Assembly (NCBI GenBank): GCA_949825045.1
Contig: OX463824.1
Location: 31,218,001-31,282,000, forward strand
Reading direction: 5' to 3'
Source of the DNA: Argyresthia goedartella
Taxonomy: Eukaryota; Arthropoda; Insecta; Lepidoptera; Argyresthiidae
DNA length: 64,000 nucleotides
In this document: in pieces, positions 32,714 through 43,449 of the stretch
Position numbering within the stretch: the stretch's first letter is position 1
Layout of the letters: each line of letters begins with the position of its first letter
Made by a program: the position numbers and the translations under genes
The notes under the pieces: model-generated
Databases searched by the model: none
What the model was told of the DNA's origin: nothing
The model's input: only the letters and a program-made list of their open reading frames with translations

Positions 32714-32731
32714 AGGGCCCGGAGTATTATT
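32696..32731. repeat. Perfect hairpin at the 5' end of the R1-clade element
   Basis: Arms 32696-32711 and 32716-32731 are exact 16-base inverted copies (AATAATACTCCGGGCC) with a 4-base ATAG loop. One arm is the first coding sequence of the R1-clade ORF1 fragment; the other is its inverted copy, followed by AT-rich flanking DNA. Confidence 0.9.
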
Positions 32732-32770
32732 ATATATATAATTATATATTATAAGATGTGTTTTAGGCCA

Positions 32771-32930
32771 ATATAAATAAGTCCGACTGAAATTATGCTA
32801 ATAGCGTACTATGCCAAAAGTAGTAGGCCAAAATATTACTATGCGAAAATACTGTCATGCCATTACAAATTATGCCAAATCAATTATGGTAAACAATAAT
32901 AGTCTAAATAACATTATGCGATCCAAGGGG
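32771..32930. repeat. Irregular short-period repeat (TATGCCAAA motif)
   Basis: A motif like ACTATGCCAAAA or AATTATGCCAAAT recurs about eight times at uneven spacing of 12-20 bases. It resembles the periodic flank of the foldback-like copy near 18725-18910 but has no core next to it. Confidence 0.5.
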
Positions 32931-32939
32931 ATACTGTAA

Positions 32940-34380
32940 TATTTTTTGTAGTAACACGGTCTATCTTTATTTTATCAAGAAAATGAGAATACTATTATAA
33001 CAATGTCAATGAAAGTAGACGTTAGGGTGAATAAAATAACACTTGCTTCGGACAATATAGGACTCAAGTTACCAGGGAGGAAATAGTAAATTTTTATGTT
33101 TTCTTTTCCAATGATTTGTTGAAGTTTATTTAGTTTAGTGGGAGATGTTGGAACAGGGTAAATGACAAAGACAAACCTTCGTACTCAGGTAATTAACTTC
33201 ATTGAAGGTGTTTAGTCAGTAATAATAAGAACTCTAATAACTTATTTCTACTGTAAAGCAGTAACAAAGAAAAAGGTCAGCGACAATTTACGAAAAATTA
33301 GAACTCAAAATAAATCCGAATTCCTACCAACATTGATAACTACACGCTCCCCTTGAAAAAGCGAGAAAGTTAATTTCCTCTTACTTCGTCTTCTTTAAAG
33401 TTACCTTGCAATCAGAAAAGTTACTCGAGTCCATCTAACTACTCAAAGAAAGTGTGCAATCAAAAGAAAATTAGCGTGTACCACTCACCTTACAGTTCCA
33501 AATGGAAAAAGTTCGGTTCCGACGGTAGACTGATTCAGTGCACGAACAATCGACTATTTTTCGTGACGACACGATACTGACTTTACCTATGTTAAAACTA
33601 GTTTGATGGAACGTTTAACGTTGCGTGTGTGGTGCTTTAAACAGTCGAATTTATTAATCGAGAGAGAGAAGCAGTGGCTTTCCAGATAAGACTCTAATAA
33701 GACCCTTCATTCACAATTGTTCAATACCTGAGTCTTGCCCGTGACCCCAGGATTATGAGGCAGAACCAATCAAAAAATTTAGACAGCTATCTTCTCTTTT
33801 ACTTCAGGACTTAGGATTCATTTTCCTTTTTGATTGCTTAGTCTGCAGGATACAATATCTGGGCTATTATTTTTCCATTCTTTTTTATCAAACGTCGACT
33901 GAATGGATACGACCTCATTCGTGTGACGTCGTCAAAACGAATCGGGGCGCTGAACCAATTTGTCGGTCGACAGGGACACACTCGGATTAATTAAAACTAA
34001 GTCCGACTCTAGTATAACAGGCCCTGATTGTAATCTTTCTACTGGAAAATAATATTACCGGCGCAAAGGAATTTCCGTTTCAGAAAAATTTTATTTATAA
34101 ACACGCCTAGGCTGGCGTGGAGTTTTTATTTCGTAAGATGTCCTTCTGTTTTTAAACGGTATTTTATTTTAATTAATTTATTTAAAAAAAAGTTTCGATG
34201 ATGTTCTAAAACTTTCTTTTAGAGCGCGATGTAACACTGCTGCTAATTTAGTTATCGTTTTCTCTCACCGGAGCGAGCAAGACTCATCCCTAAATCACCT
34301 CTTATATTATGACTAAATCAAGTTTAACAACGCATCTGACTAATTCCAAAGGCGTCTCATCACAACAACATGAATAAAAA
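32940..34380. other. No recognisable feature
   Basis: About 1.4 kb of AT-rich sequence with no reading frame over 60 codons and no repeat partner noticed. Confidence 0.4.
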
Positions 34381-34389
34381 AGAGAACAA

Positions 34390-34680
34390 TTTAAATGACC
34401 ACCAAAATATTTTTTTCCTACCCAAAAGGGGCAAATGCTACCCAAAATGGGTAAATGATCACAAAAAGTTGCAGGAAATATCAGGGCAAATTACTGCGGT
34501 AGCTTAGGTGAAGGGTAAATGGGGTCAGCGAAGCGAAGCCCCCTTTGTCACGAAGGATTATGGTTAGGTTGAACATGTAAGAACAAAAAAAATACTTAAA
34601 ACATAAACTTAAGTACACAAAACATAAAAAAAATTTTGGTGATCATTTATCCAAACACAATTTGGTGGTCTTTTACATTA
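34390..34680 (+). repeat. Foldback-like element, copy 4 of 7
   Basis: The core 34478-34620 is forward (GCTTAGGTGAAGGGTAAA, GCGAAGCGAAGCC, AGGTTGAACATGTAAGAAC). Arms are GACCACCAAAATA...GGGTAAATGATCACAAAAA on the left and, inverted, TTTTGGTGATCATTTATCC...TTTGGTGGTC on the right. They share no sequence with the arms of the other copies. Confidence 0.7.
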
Positions 34681-34689
34681 CTAGCGGTC

Positions 34690-35450
34690 GTTTCGAATTT
34701 ATTGGTAGTAAAATAGGTGCGTTTTTGGAGATCGTTTAAACATAAGCCATACAAAAATGTGTTTAAACGTAAAACCTGTTATCAACCGAAGAACAGCTGT
34801 TGGATTTCAAGCAGTGATATTACTTTTAGTTACATGTTAGTTAGTTTTAAAGCCTATAGAATTCGGAGGAGTGGCTTGCAAATAAAATTATCGCACTACC
34901 CGACCACTAGTCAAGAACAAGAAGCGATTTATTTCTTCCCCGGTACGGAATATAATATCGTGTAAGCACGCCAAATTGCCGGTGTAATATCATGATCCGC
35001 GGTATCGGAGCGTTAAAAGGATGCAATCTCAACGCCAATAACACCGAGGGCTTGGCGACCAAGCTTGCTTGAACGACGCAGTATCGTAGGTAGATTCTTG
35101 TTAGATGGGGATTTAAATTGATCTTAAATACTTTGGAAAAATGGGGAATATTCAATCCTAAGCAATATTAAGTCCTTCATTTCCGTTTTGAAAATAGTGA
35201 TATAATAATAATAAAATAAAATATGTTTATTTCATAAACCAGATGTTACATTTAAGTTTCGGCTGGGGCCTTCTATTAAGTAATAATACCTGTATCAGAA
35301 GACCCCGTTCCCTCATACATACATAACATGTATAAATTTTGCTACTTTTACTAACATGAATTAAATTAAAATTTAAAATAAGACAATAAAGAGAACGAAA
35401 AGAAAAAAAAACACTCGTAGGTTAAAAATACAAAAATGATTGTTTTTTTT
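34690..35450. other. No gene; possible poly(TTA)-ended retroelement tail
   Basis: Two short frames (34717-34965 plus, 34907-35155 minus) lack motifs. Bases 35203-35290 look, on the minus strand, like an AATAAA followed by a TTATTTTA-rich tail, perhaps the 3' end of a degraded retroelement. Confidence 0.35.
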
Positions 35451-35451
35451 G

Positions 35452-35680
35452 TGTATGTGTGTTTGTTGTGTGTATGTGTGTGTGTGTGTGTGTTTGAGTG
35501 TGTGTGTGTGTGTTTGTGTGTGTGTATGTGATATACGTCACGTCTTTTTTCATACGGTTTGAGATAGGCACAGTTTCACGTTTAGCCATTTCTTTTTGCA
35601 TATCAGGGGGCTAGCCTATCGCGGCAGCTTTGAAGGTATGAAGGTTACTTACCTTTTCGAATAAAAAAAAACTAAGTCAT
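35452..35680 (-). repeat. SINE family S2, 3' part, with a GT-repeat tail
   Basis: On the minus strand, GCCGCGATAGGCTAGCCCCC and GAAAAAAGACGTGACG match the 3' body of the S2 SINE at 57270-57370 (GGCGATGGGCTAGCCCCCTG, GGAAAAGGCGTGACG). The tail has become a GT microsatellite at 35452-35530. Confidence 0.6.
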
Positions 35681-36190
35681 CCGTCTTCGAGAAATCGTAA
35701 ATATACAAAATCACGACGAATTATAAATATCCTCCCTCGATAGTTCCTGTCGGTTGAATATATTCCTAAGTAACGACGTCTGCAGCAACACTCTTCAATT
35801 ACCACTTTGAAGGTGTCCCAGAGGCCATAGGTGTTACTTGATTCGAAAATATCCCATGGGTTTTACTTGGGTATAGCTCATGAGCCATAAACTTTGCAGT
35901 CGATAATTTGCGGGCCCTTGGGGATTTAACTGTTCTACTCCACATGATTTTGATACTCCGTTTGTTTGAAATTACTGTCAAATCACTGCCAGTAGACAAA
36001 TTCTTGTCAGTATTCCCTAGATGCCAGTAAAGTGTTAGGTTAACCCACAGAAAGCAAGTTTATCTAAATTACGCAAAATATATTTGAAGCTCTTAATGAT
36101 AACAAATTAAGAGCATACCTACCTCCCTATTTATATTTCTATGTTACAGTTTCGGGAATCGCCAGGTTGGTGATTCTGTACCAACATCAT
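35681..36190. other. No recognisable feature
   Basis: AT-rich, non-coding; a 66-codon minus frame at 35799-35999 has no motif. Confidence 0.4.
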
Positions 36191-36194
36191 AGAA

Positions 36195-36470
36195 TTGATC
36201 ATTTCATGAAATGGTCACCCATTTCATGAGCTGGCCGACCTTTTCATTTGGGTTGAATTTGATGAAACCTGTCTTTTTAAAAGCATTTTTATTCAGTACT
36301 TACTTTTTTGTGTGATATACATGTCGAACTAACACGAAGACTATTCGTTTCGTTCGCTCGCTCGTTTTGATCTTCACCTAAGTTACCGCAGTGTTTTTCC
36401 CTAAAATATTTCTTCGTCCAATGAAAGTTCTAATTCAACCATGGTCGGCTATTTCATGATATGGATACTA
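36195..36470 (-). repeat. Foldback-like element, copy 5 of 7 (core reversed)
   Basis: The core at 36285-36400 is reversed (CATGTCGAACTAACACGAAG, TTCACCTAAGTTACCGCAG). The left arm includes TTTCATGAGCTGGCCGACC and GGGTTGAAT. The right arm carries the inverted ATTCAACCATGGTCGGC and ATTTCATGATATGG. Confidence 0.65.
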
Positions 36471-36479
36471 TTGTGACAA

Positions 36480-37210
36480 CTACGGCAATTGTACGAAATT
36501 GTACCACGTTGTAAGAATTATTTTAATCAATAGCACTTATTACGTCGGATCTCAGAAACTATCGATAACATTTATTAACTCCTGGCATACATATTTTGTA
36601 GAAACTAAGTAAACCACAATGTTTGCAAGTCATAAGTGCATGTCAACAGGCATGCACAGACATACATAGAAAGTAATATAACCAAGGACCATGCGCGCTT
36701 GTGGGTTTCAAGAACAAAGATACAAAGGTTATCTTGAGACCAAGCTACGATGGTCGTTCTGCAAAATGCCAATAATTACGCCCTTAAGGGCAAGAGTGAA
36801 TGATAACGTGAGAAAATTACCATAATACACGTCGCTTTTAAGAAATAAGGTGTAGTGTGAACTTGTAAAAAGAAAACGATCATCAAACAGGTATTTAGAC
36901 TCTTATCCTGTGCCCTATATGGACGGCTCGCTGATTTATTAGCATAATAAGGTGGTAATGAAAAATTGCCCTTTTATGGTCGGACAACCTCGTGCACATT
37001 GATCTACTTGGCTGATTATAAGTATTGGCGAAGGTTGGTTAATGCCAGAAACTACGAATGAGAAAAATATTCCCTCATGACGGCTACCAAAAAGTTTTCC
37101 GTAATAATACAAAACTGTTTGGTAGAGGTCAATGTGTGTTTGTAACTTGTCAAAAATTGTCTACGGCAAATTTGTATGGATTTTCAATTCTTAACTGAAT
37201 CGAAACTCTT
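36480..37210. other. No recognisable feature
   Basis: About 700 bases without a plausible gene or repeat partner. Confidence 0.4.
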
Positions 37211-37215
37211 AATTT

Positions 37216-37330
37216 ATAATTTCTTTATTGCACACAAACAAGAAATGGTATTAATATAATTTAAATAGTGTACAAGGGCGAGTTTGCCTTTAATAAGAGA
37301 TCTCTTCCAGCAAACCACGTAAGGATGAGG
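37216..37330 (-). repeat. Family D 3' UTR fragment
   Basis: TTTCTTTATTGCACACAAACA and AAGAGATCTCTTCCAGCAAACCA match the minus-strand 3' end of family D at 19345-19445. Only the last 115 bases of the element remain. A similar smaller piece is near 39105-39170. Confidence 0.7.
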
Positions 37331-37365
37331 TTTATAACGGTTGATTGTGGAGCAGCTGTAGAATC

Positions 37366-37475
37366 AATCAATCAATCAATCAAATGTATTTATTACTGTA
37401 GATATTAAAATATACTTAGCAATCGTCATTTTTTTGCCTCATCTCTACATTGAACCACTGTGGGAGAAGAAGGGG
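37366..37475 (-). repeat. Family T 3'-tail repeat, copy 2
   Basis: A TCAA repeat is followed by AGCAATCGTCATTTTTTTGCC and CACTGTGGGAGAAGAAGGG, which is the reverse complement of the repeat at 6536-6650 and 63470-63600. Confidence 0.65.
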
Positions 37476-37499
37476 GTAGAAACTCAAACAGTTTAATGT

Positions 37500-38050
37500 T
37501 TAGATCTCTTTTAAAATACTTTTTAAAAAATAGACCTGTGTACAACATAAAACATAATTTACCAAATACTTATACTGTAAAATATGTCACCTTAAAGGAC
37601 AATATGATGTCTCTTAACATAAATATTGCAAAATTTTCATCATTTTCAAATCCATCCTGTTTTGAGTTATTAGTTTAGCCATATTATTGTTTGTGTCTAC
37701 AAACCTCCGAGGGATGAAAAAGGCCAAGGTAATTTTGAAATATTTGAGAAAATATTGGAGGAAGCCCTCGCTACACTATGTAATAACAGAAAAAAGTTAA
37801 TTATTTGTGGATATTTGAATGTAGATTTGCTTGTAGATACAACACTGAAACAACAATTTATAACTCTTTTCAAATAATTTAATTTATGTCATTTAAATTT
37901 AGAGCCGATTAGAATAACACTCACCACCCAAACTTACTTAGATAACACTTTGGTGACTGTGCATTTACAAGTAAAAATGTAATTAACTGCTTATTTCTGA
38001 TCACAGTGGTCACACAGTTTAATTCACAATTGCTAGTAAAAATAAGACTG
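37500..38050 (+). pseudogene. Decayed endonuclease domain of a family B-like non-LTR element
   Basis: The frame reads VCVYKPPRDEKGQGNFEIFE, then LIICGYLNVDLLVD and LNLEPIRITLTTQTYLDN. It aligns by eye with the family B endonuclease (VYRPPD...FEKK, IICGDFNVNLLED, LEPTRITATS). The metal-binding GDFN box has become GYLN and stops interrupt the frame, so it is an old relic of a relative of family B. Confidence 0.65.
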
Positions 38051-38464
38051 ATCCATTAATTAATATAAACTACATATACGAGTAACTATACAAGTACATC
38101 ATAATGTACTTGTAATATAGATAAAACATAGATACACTATATATAGACGCATATTATACCTGAAGAGAAAGGAAGTCCTTTTTACGCGATTTTTTTTTTC
38201 ATATTAAGAGTTAGACTCTCACTGATGGTGCAGGGCACTCTCCCAGATGGTGCAGGACAGTACATTCCACAACCGAAAAGGCCGGATTCTAAATCCTTGC
38301 TCAATCTTTGCATATACTTACTCAACTCATTGAATTTGTAACCTCATAAAAACGAAACTTTTTGCTTCCATGTGTTTGTTACAAACAGGTAGCAACCTCT
38401 ACGGGAAAATATTTTGATATTTTTGCTCCACGTTGGTTGATTTTCAATCTATTCTGATAATCTT

Positions 38465-38650
38465 ACTGGCGTAGCGGTCGAGGATCTGCCGGGAGGGAGA
38501 TGTCCCGTGTTCAAATTTCAGCCTAGGAGCGAGAAAACAATACCCGGGTATTAAATGTTTTAATATAGTGTTTTATTTAAATCTTAGTATGGGGCCAGAA
38601 AGAATACCTACCTGTGGCTGTATATAGGGTGACCCGGAGACATGGATACA
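38465..38650 (+). repeat. Degenerate SINE-like repeat, copy 1
   Basis: ACTGGCGTAGCGG resembles an A box and GTGTTCAAATTTC a B box. AAAACAATACCCGGGTAT and GGGGCCAGAAAGAATA are shared in order with 47850-48060 (plus). It is diverged, so this is a tentative call. Confidence 0.35.
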
Positions 38651-38659
38651 CGTCCCCGC

Positions 38660-40600
38660 TGCTGATCTCTGATTTTGCTCTTAGTAAAATTACGGTTTTC
38701 CAGTGACTTTTATTAAAATTAGAGCTGTCACTCGTAGCGTGAAATTTGAAACCATCAATAAATCTTTCAGAACCTTCAATCCAAAGATAAATAACAGTAT
38801 CTTATAGCTAATAGAACTAATAAAACGATCCTCCCCTTTTATCTCCGGAAAGCGACCTTTTTAATGAAACGTCTTTCCGGTTCCACTTCCCTTTCCCACA
38901 TTTATTTAATACCACTGACTGAGGGTAGTTGAAATGAAATTTAAAAAACAAGTGTTACCCTGTTCTTCTAGAAAATACCTAACCCTGAGTTCAGTAAAAT
39001 CATAATTAAACTACAATTATAGGTTTAGCGGCCCATTACAATATCTGCTCAACATCATATTCCAGTTGCCACTTACAAGGATGGAAGATGTTCGAGGTCT
39101 CATGAGTGCGCAAAGGCGAGCCTATCTCTAAACAAGAGATTCAACTAACCAAGCTAGGAATACCGTCAACTTCAGCCTAGAACTCGTCCACTATTTCGGC
39201 AGTTTCCGGCTCGACGCCACGTCACCAATTATGCGGCAAAGTTAGCTCGCGGCCACTTCGGCAGCCGTCGGAAATGTCCGGAATTTGTCGAAGACCAATT
39301 ATACAGGAGATATTCGAAGGAGAAGGAAAGGTGGATAGTTGGGGGAAATTCGTAGACTGAACTCGGTATTTGACAGGGTATAGTCAAAGCAATAAAGGAA
39401 CATTTTGTGCAAAATGGCTTGACAAGAATATAATTTATTGTATAATTTGCAGCAGTTGCATTTTTAAACTCAAATGACAGCTTTTGATTAGAAGTCATGT
39501 TTGTATTTCAAAGAAGTACTGAACGAAATTGACGTTTTGAGAGTTCCTAAAAAGGACCTATTTTGACTAGCTGAGGCATACGTGGAACGGACAAAGCCAT
39601 ATTTGTTGACCAAGCTACAGGGCTTGATAGTCCTGGGTTATCTACAGAACTTGGCATCTATTCAGATCTCAATCCTTTTGTCAGCGAAGTTGGTTCCCAA
39701 ATATTACATTAGTGTTTCGGATGTGATGGGCATATCATGACGCCTGAACTGTATAGCTCTGACAAAGTTTGCTTGATGCCATTTCCCATACAGGGGACCG
39801 TTGCCCCTAGGCACGGTTGCCCCTAGTTTAGCCATTTCGGCAAGTCAGGGAGCTAGTCTTCGATACATTCGATATATCTAAATCGTAGTAAGAATAAAGA
39901 AAAATGGGATTAGCCATGCCCAAGAGTCCGACCTCCCTGCTATATCCGGCTCCATACACATTGAGCGGGCATCAGCTCTTTTACTATATCGACTAAAAAC
40001 AATCCCTGTATGTGTGAGTGTGTCTGAGTAGTACCTTTAGATAACACTACTAGCTATGACCTCGGTATAAGCTAAAGGCTTATTACCTGCAAGTTGCCCA
40101 ATCGGGCGATATAATATATGTATATGGATATGTGATATATTAGGTACAATGACAGTGTCACATCTGACAGGTATTGCGACTCGGAATAAGATTGCGATTT
40201 AGAACATTTTAGTTAATTTCAATCGTTAAAACTGTCGCAATCGTTATCAAAATGTGCTGAAGGGTTCAAAATGTACATTCGATTGCGTTCCAAATTAATG
40301 GCGGAGTTAGAGAATCGGGCTATTGTTGAAGTTAAAGCATCAAGAGAATAAATACATTTGTCAATACGGAGACTGAGAGCTGATAAGAGCTAATAATCTG
40401 CTTATTAGTTTGACCTTTTGACTGATAACATTTTACTATCTACACCTAAAGCTACAGGATGTAACAGAAATATTTAGTCATATTTCAAAATGTGCTTAAT
40501 TATCCAGCGTTGTTATAGTTGTTGGTTAGATATTAACAATATTATTGGTATAGAACACCCTGTTATATTTTGTTTGAATTGTATGTCGGTAAATTATCTG
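38660..40600. other. No gene recognised upstream of the host gene
   Basis: About 1.9 kb. A family D 3'-end scrap lies near 39105-39170 (AGGCGAGCCTATCTC). An 89-codon minus frame at 39229-39498 has no motif. The last few hundred bases may hold regulatory DNA of the gene at 40749, but no specific site can be supported. Confidence 0.4.
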
Positions 40601-40612
40601 CTCTGTGAAAAC

Positions 40613-40620
40613 TATAAATA
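40613..40620 (+). promoter_or_regulatory. TATA box of the host gene
   Basis: TATAAATA lies about 130 bases before the start codon at 40749, in otherwise AT-rich DNA, with a plausible start region 25-35 bases downstream (GTAGTCGATCGTG). It is the best TATA match near the gene, but the transcription start is not proven. Confidence 0.45.
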
Positions 40621-40748
40621 CAATCTCGGTAGTCGATCGTGAAATAAATCAAGCATTTGGTGCCATAATATCTACCCGTAAAACTAATATTTTTTCTATA
40701 AAAACAGTATTAACTCAGTATCTTAATTTTGCATAAATAACACTAAAA

Positions 40749-40951
40749 ATGTTATCGAGCGTTCTGCTCTTAGTGCTACCAATTGTTTGTGACGGAATGA
40801 TCAAAATCGAAATGAAAGTGGATTCAAGAAATAAAAGTGTCGATGTGAAACAATTCGGTGTCGACAGTCGAACTGTTACAGATTATGACGTCACACTTTT
40901 TAACGTCACACGGAATAATCTTATGAGGTCAGATCATTATCGTAATTATAC
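40749..40951 (+). CDS. Spherulin-2A/YP4-like secreted protein, exon 1
   Basis: The exon opens with a signal peptide, MLSSVLLLVLPIVCDG, followed by a mature N terminus with repeated short beta-type segments (KIEMKVDSRNKSVDVKQFG, DYDVTLFNVTRNNL) and N-glycosylation sites (NKS, NVT, NYT). The frame would stop at 40977. A donor GTATAC at 40952 leaves two bases that join in phase with the acceptor before exon 2, giving a protein of 321 residues in all. The donor is a poor match to the GTRAGT consensus, so the splice point may be a few bases off, or a small exon may be missed. As remembered, Plodia follicular yolk protein YP4 is about 300 residues and related to slime-mould spherulin 2A, an aerolysin-fold family. 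Confidence 0.6.
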
Positions 40952-41268
40952 GTATACTACCCACCGCTGCTCAAAGTAACGGATACTCAGAGTCAAGCTG
41001 TCACTATCTCACGCTCGGTATGAGTGAATTAAAGTCTGGCCGCTGAGAGAATGCGATTTCGACACCTGTCAGTTTGGGACTTGGGATGACTAGATAAGGG
41101 AGAGTTATTTAAAAGGTTCTTTTTTATCAAATTTGTCCCGCTGCTCGCAAAATATATAAATGAAAATTGTTTCCATAGAGAAATAAAACAAAGCATGTCA
41201 TGTTGTCACTTTTTATTGCACAAAATAATAAAATAAAAACCTATTTAAACCAACTTTGAAATTTGATG

Positions 41269-41502
41269 ACCCGAATGGCCGAGTCGGTAGTGACCCTACC
41301 TACGAAGCCAAGGGTCCCGGGTTCGAGTCCCGTTGGGGGCAAATATTTGATTGATGAGAACGGATGTTTGTACCCTAGTCATGGTTGTTTATCTATCTTA
41401 GTATAATATTTATCTATATAAGTATGTGTATCGTTGTCTAGTACCCAAGATACAGGGAATCCTAGTTTGGGACAAGATCAATGTGTGTAAATAGTGTCCA
41501 AG

Positions 41503-41540
<38 letters not shown>
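41269..41540 (+). repeat. tRNA-derived SINE, family S1 copy 2
   Basis: Head GACCCGAATGGCCGAGTCGG with B box GGGTTCGAGTCCC, body TGATGAGAACGGATGTTTGTA and GATACAGGGAATCC, and a long ATT-repeat tail (about 41500-41540). It pairs with the copy at 12296-12545. Confidence 0.88.
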
Positions 41541-41751
41541 ACTTAATTAAATTAAACCTAAAATATATTTATAACGTGTTTTAATTCGATTCACATTCGC
41601 TTGACGAACTGTCGTCGCTGTCTTCTTCCCCAACTTGAATTATCATTCCATTATCAATCTGCGCATCAATTCTTACATTTCTGTCAAAATCTTCAAAAAT
41701 AAGGTTTTTAGTTTTTTCGAAGACCTTCGCCCAGTCATCTCTTGTGACTTT

Positions 41752-43290
41752 TCACAGGCTTCTTTCAGAAGGCCCATCATCCTTTTTTGTGCCGAATGGC
41801 GGTGCAGTGTTGTGGCGAGCTGCATACCCTTCATTTTGAGCCCAGATCAACTCAATCGCATTATACTGGCAGTGGTGTGGAGGGATTCTCAGTACACGAT
41901 GACCATATTCCAAAGCCAGTTCATCTATTTCGTATCGCACATTCGGAGGTTTATTTTCTTTATCTAATTTCAAGAAATCTGCTTTGAGCATCTGTATGTT
42001 TGTGTCAATGCCCTTTTCTTGAAGCCAAGCTACCAAATCTTCTTTTTTGTTGGCTTGGGTCGGTGCCTTCTGAGTTGTACCGAATGGTAAGGCGCATTAT
42101 CCATAAATATTACTGAAGGCTCTGGCAGGCTGGGCAGTGTCACGTTCTGGAACCACTCTTTAAATGTAGTGGCATTCATTTCTTCGTGGTAATCAGTGGT
42201 GGTTTTTGACTCAAATGCCAGCACCAGACTTTGAAGTATCGGCGCGGCATATTATGAGCCGGGCCCCTTTACCCATCGGTACTTTCGACGTCGATGCTGC
42301 TGTGCTGTCTGCCCAAGACCAAGACACCGTGTGATTGACATTTAGCCATGTCTTGTCGATGAAAACCACATTGTTCCAGTCGTCGATTTTCATCGCTTCT
42401 CTTAAAAAAGATAGTCTTTTTTAATTAAAGTCGCCTCGCTCCAGAAGAACTTTCCTCTTGTTCGTTTTTTAGGGTTCCGTACCCGAAGGGTTCCAAACGG
42501 GACCCTATTACTAAGACTTCGCTGTCCGTCCGTCCGTCCGTCCGTCCGTCTGTCACCTGGCTGTATCTCAAGAACCTAGCTAGCTAGAGAGTAGAAATTT
42601 TCACAGATTATGTATTTCTGTTGCCGCTATAACAAAAAATACTAAAAAACAGGATAAAATAAATATTTAAGGGGGCTCCCATACAACAATACCACATACA
42701 AACTTATGGATGCACCTGGTTACGTACATGGAGTGTGAAAGTAACCGCACCAATACCTTTGTAAAAAATATTTTGCTGTGTAAAATCCAAACTATTCACT
42801 CCACACCATCGCTTCCATTGAACGGTGGTACGGAACCCTTCGTGCGTGATTTAGACTCGCACTTGACCGGTTTTTTATATTTAAACCCGATTTGTTTTAA
42901 AAATTTGGTTAGGGCCGTCTTACCTCCCTCAAACAAACCAGCTGCTTTCAAAGATCCCAAAAGAGCTATTCTGTTCAGGTTCTTATTTTTAGAATAGTAA
43001 CCATATATACGATTCCTTATATTATCGGTCAAAGGTTTTGATATTTTTCACAGGTTTTGTCGTGCGTTTTTTCTTTGATGTTCGTAAAACATTTTATTCC
43101 ATGCCAGTTGGGCCGAACTTTTATTTATTAATTTTTGTTATAGTCCCTGTGCTCACTCCAAGCGCATAAGAGACGCGCTTTTGTACTTGTTCGAGAGGCA
43201 AAAAGGGTCCGCCATTTTGTTTTTCTTGCTCAAAGTAATGTTGTAGTTTGATGATAAGCTTAAGGCTTTCCCTTTTAATTGTTTTTCCAC
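41752..43290 (-). pseudogene. IS630/Tc1-superfamily transposase, degraded and interrupted
   Basis: Read on the minus strand. The N-terminal region (KQNGGPFLPLEQVQKRVSYA, near 43200) is followed by a helix-turn-helix segment (NRIYGYYSKNKNLNRIALLG, GKTALTKFLKQIGFKYKK). The family G repeat inserted at 42469-42876 comes next. Then the catalytic core: NVVFIDKTWLNVNHTVSWSW (first Asp), FMDNAPYHSVQL (second Asp) and HHCQYNAIELIWAQN (Glu). Frameshifts separate each piece. The transposase would cut and paste its element at TA sites. Terminal inverted repeats were not located, and it is not functional. Confidence 0.75.
42469..42876 (-). repeat. Family G repeat, copy 3, inserted in the transposase
   Basis: It runs from TTTTTTAGGGTTCCGTACCC at the left to CGCACTTGACCGGTTTTTT at the right, with a GTCC repeat (42527-42552) and GGGGGCTCCCATAC inside. 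It splits the IS630/Tc1-like transposase after the YKK motif. The coding sequence resumes on the other side, so both junctions are visible. Confidence 0.8.
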
Positions 43291-43449
43291 GTTTCGGAAT
43301 TACTATGAGCCATATGTTAAGGCCAATGTCAATATGAGTAGCAGGAACAGTCAGTTAAATGAAAGCCAGGTCAACAAGACGAAACAAAATCGGAGACCAA
43401 TTTAGTGCCGATGTCAATACAAGTAGCAGGAACAGTCAATTAAAAGAAA

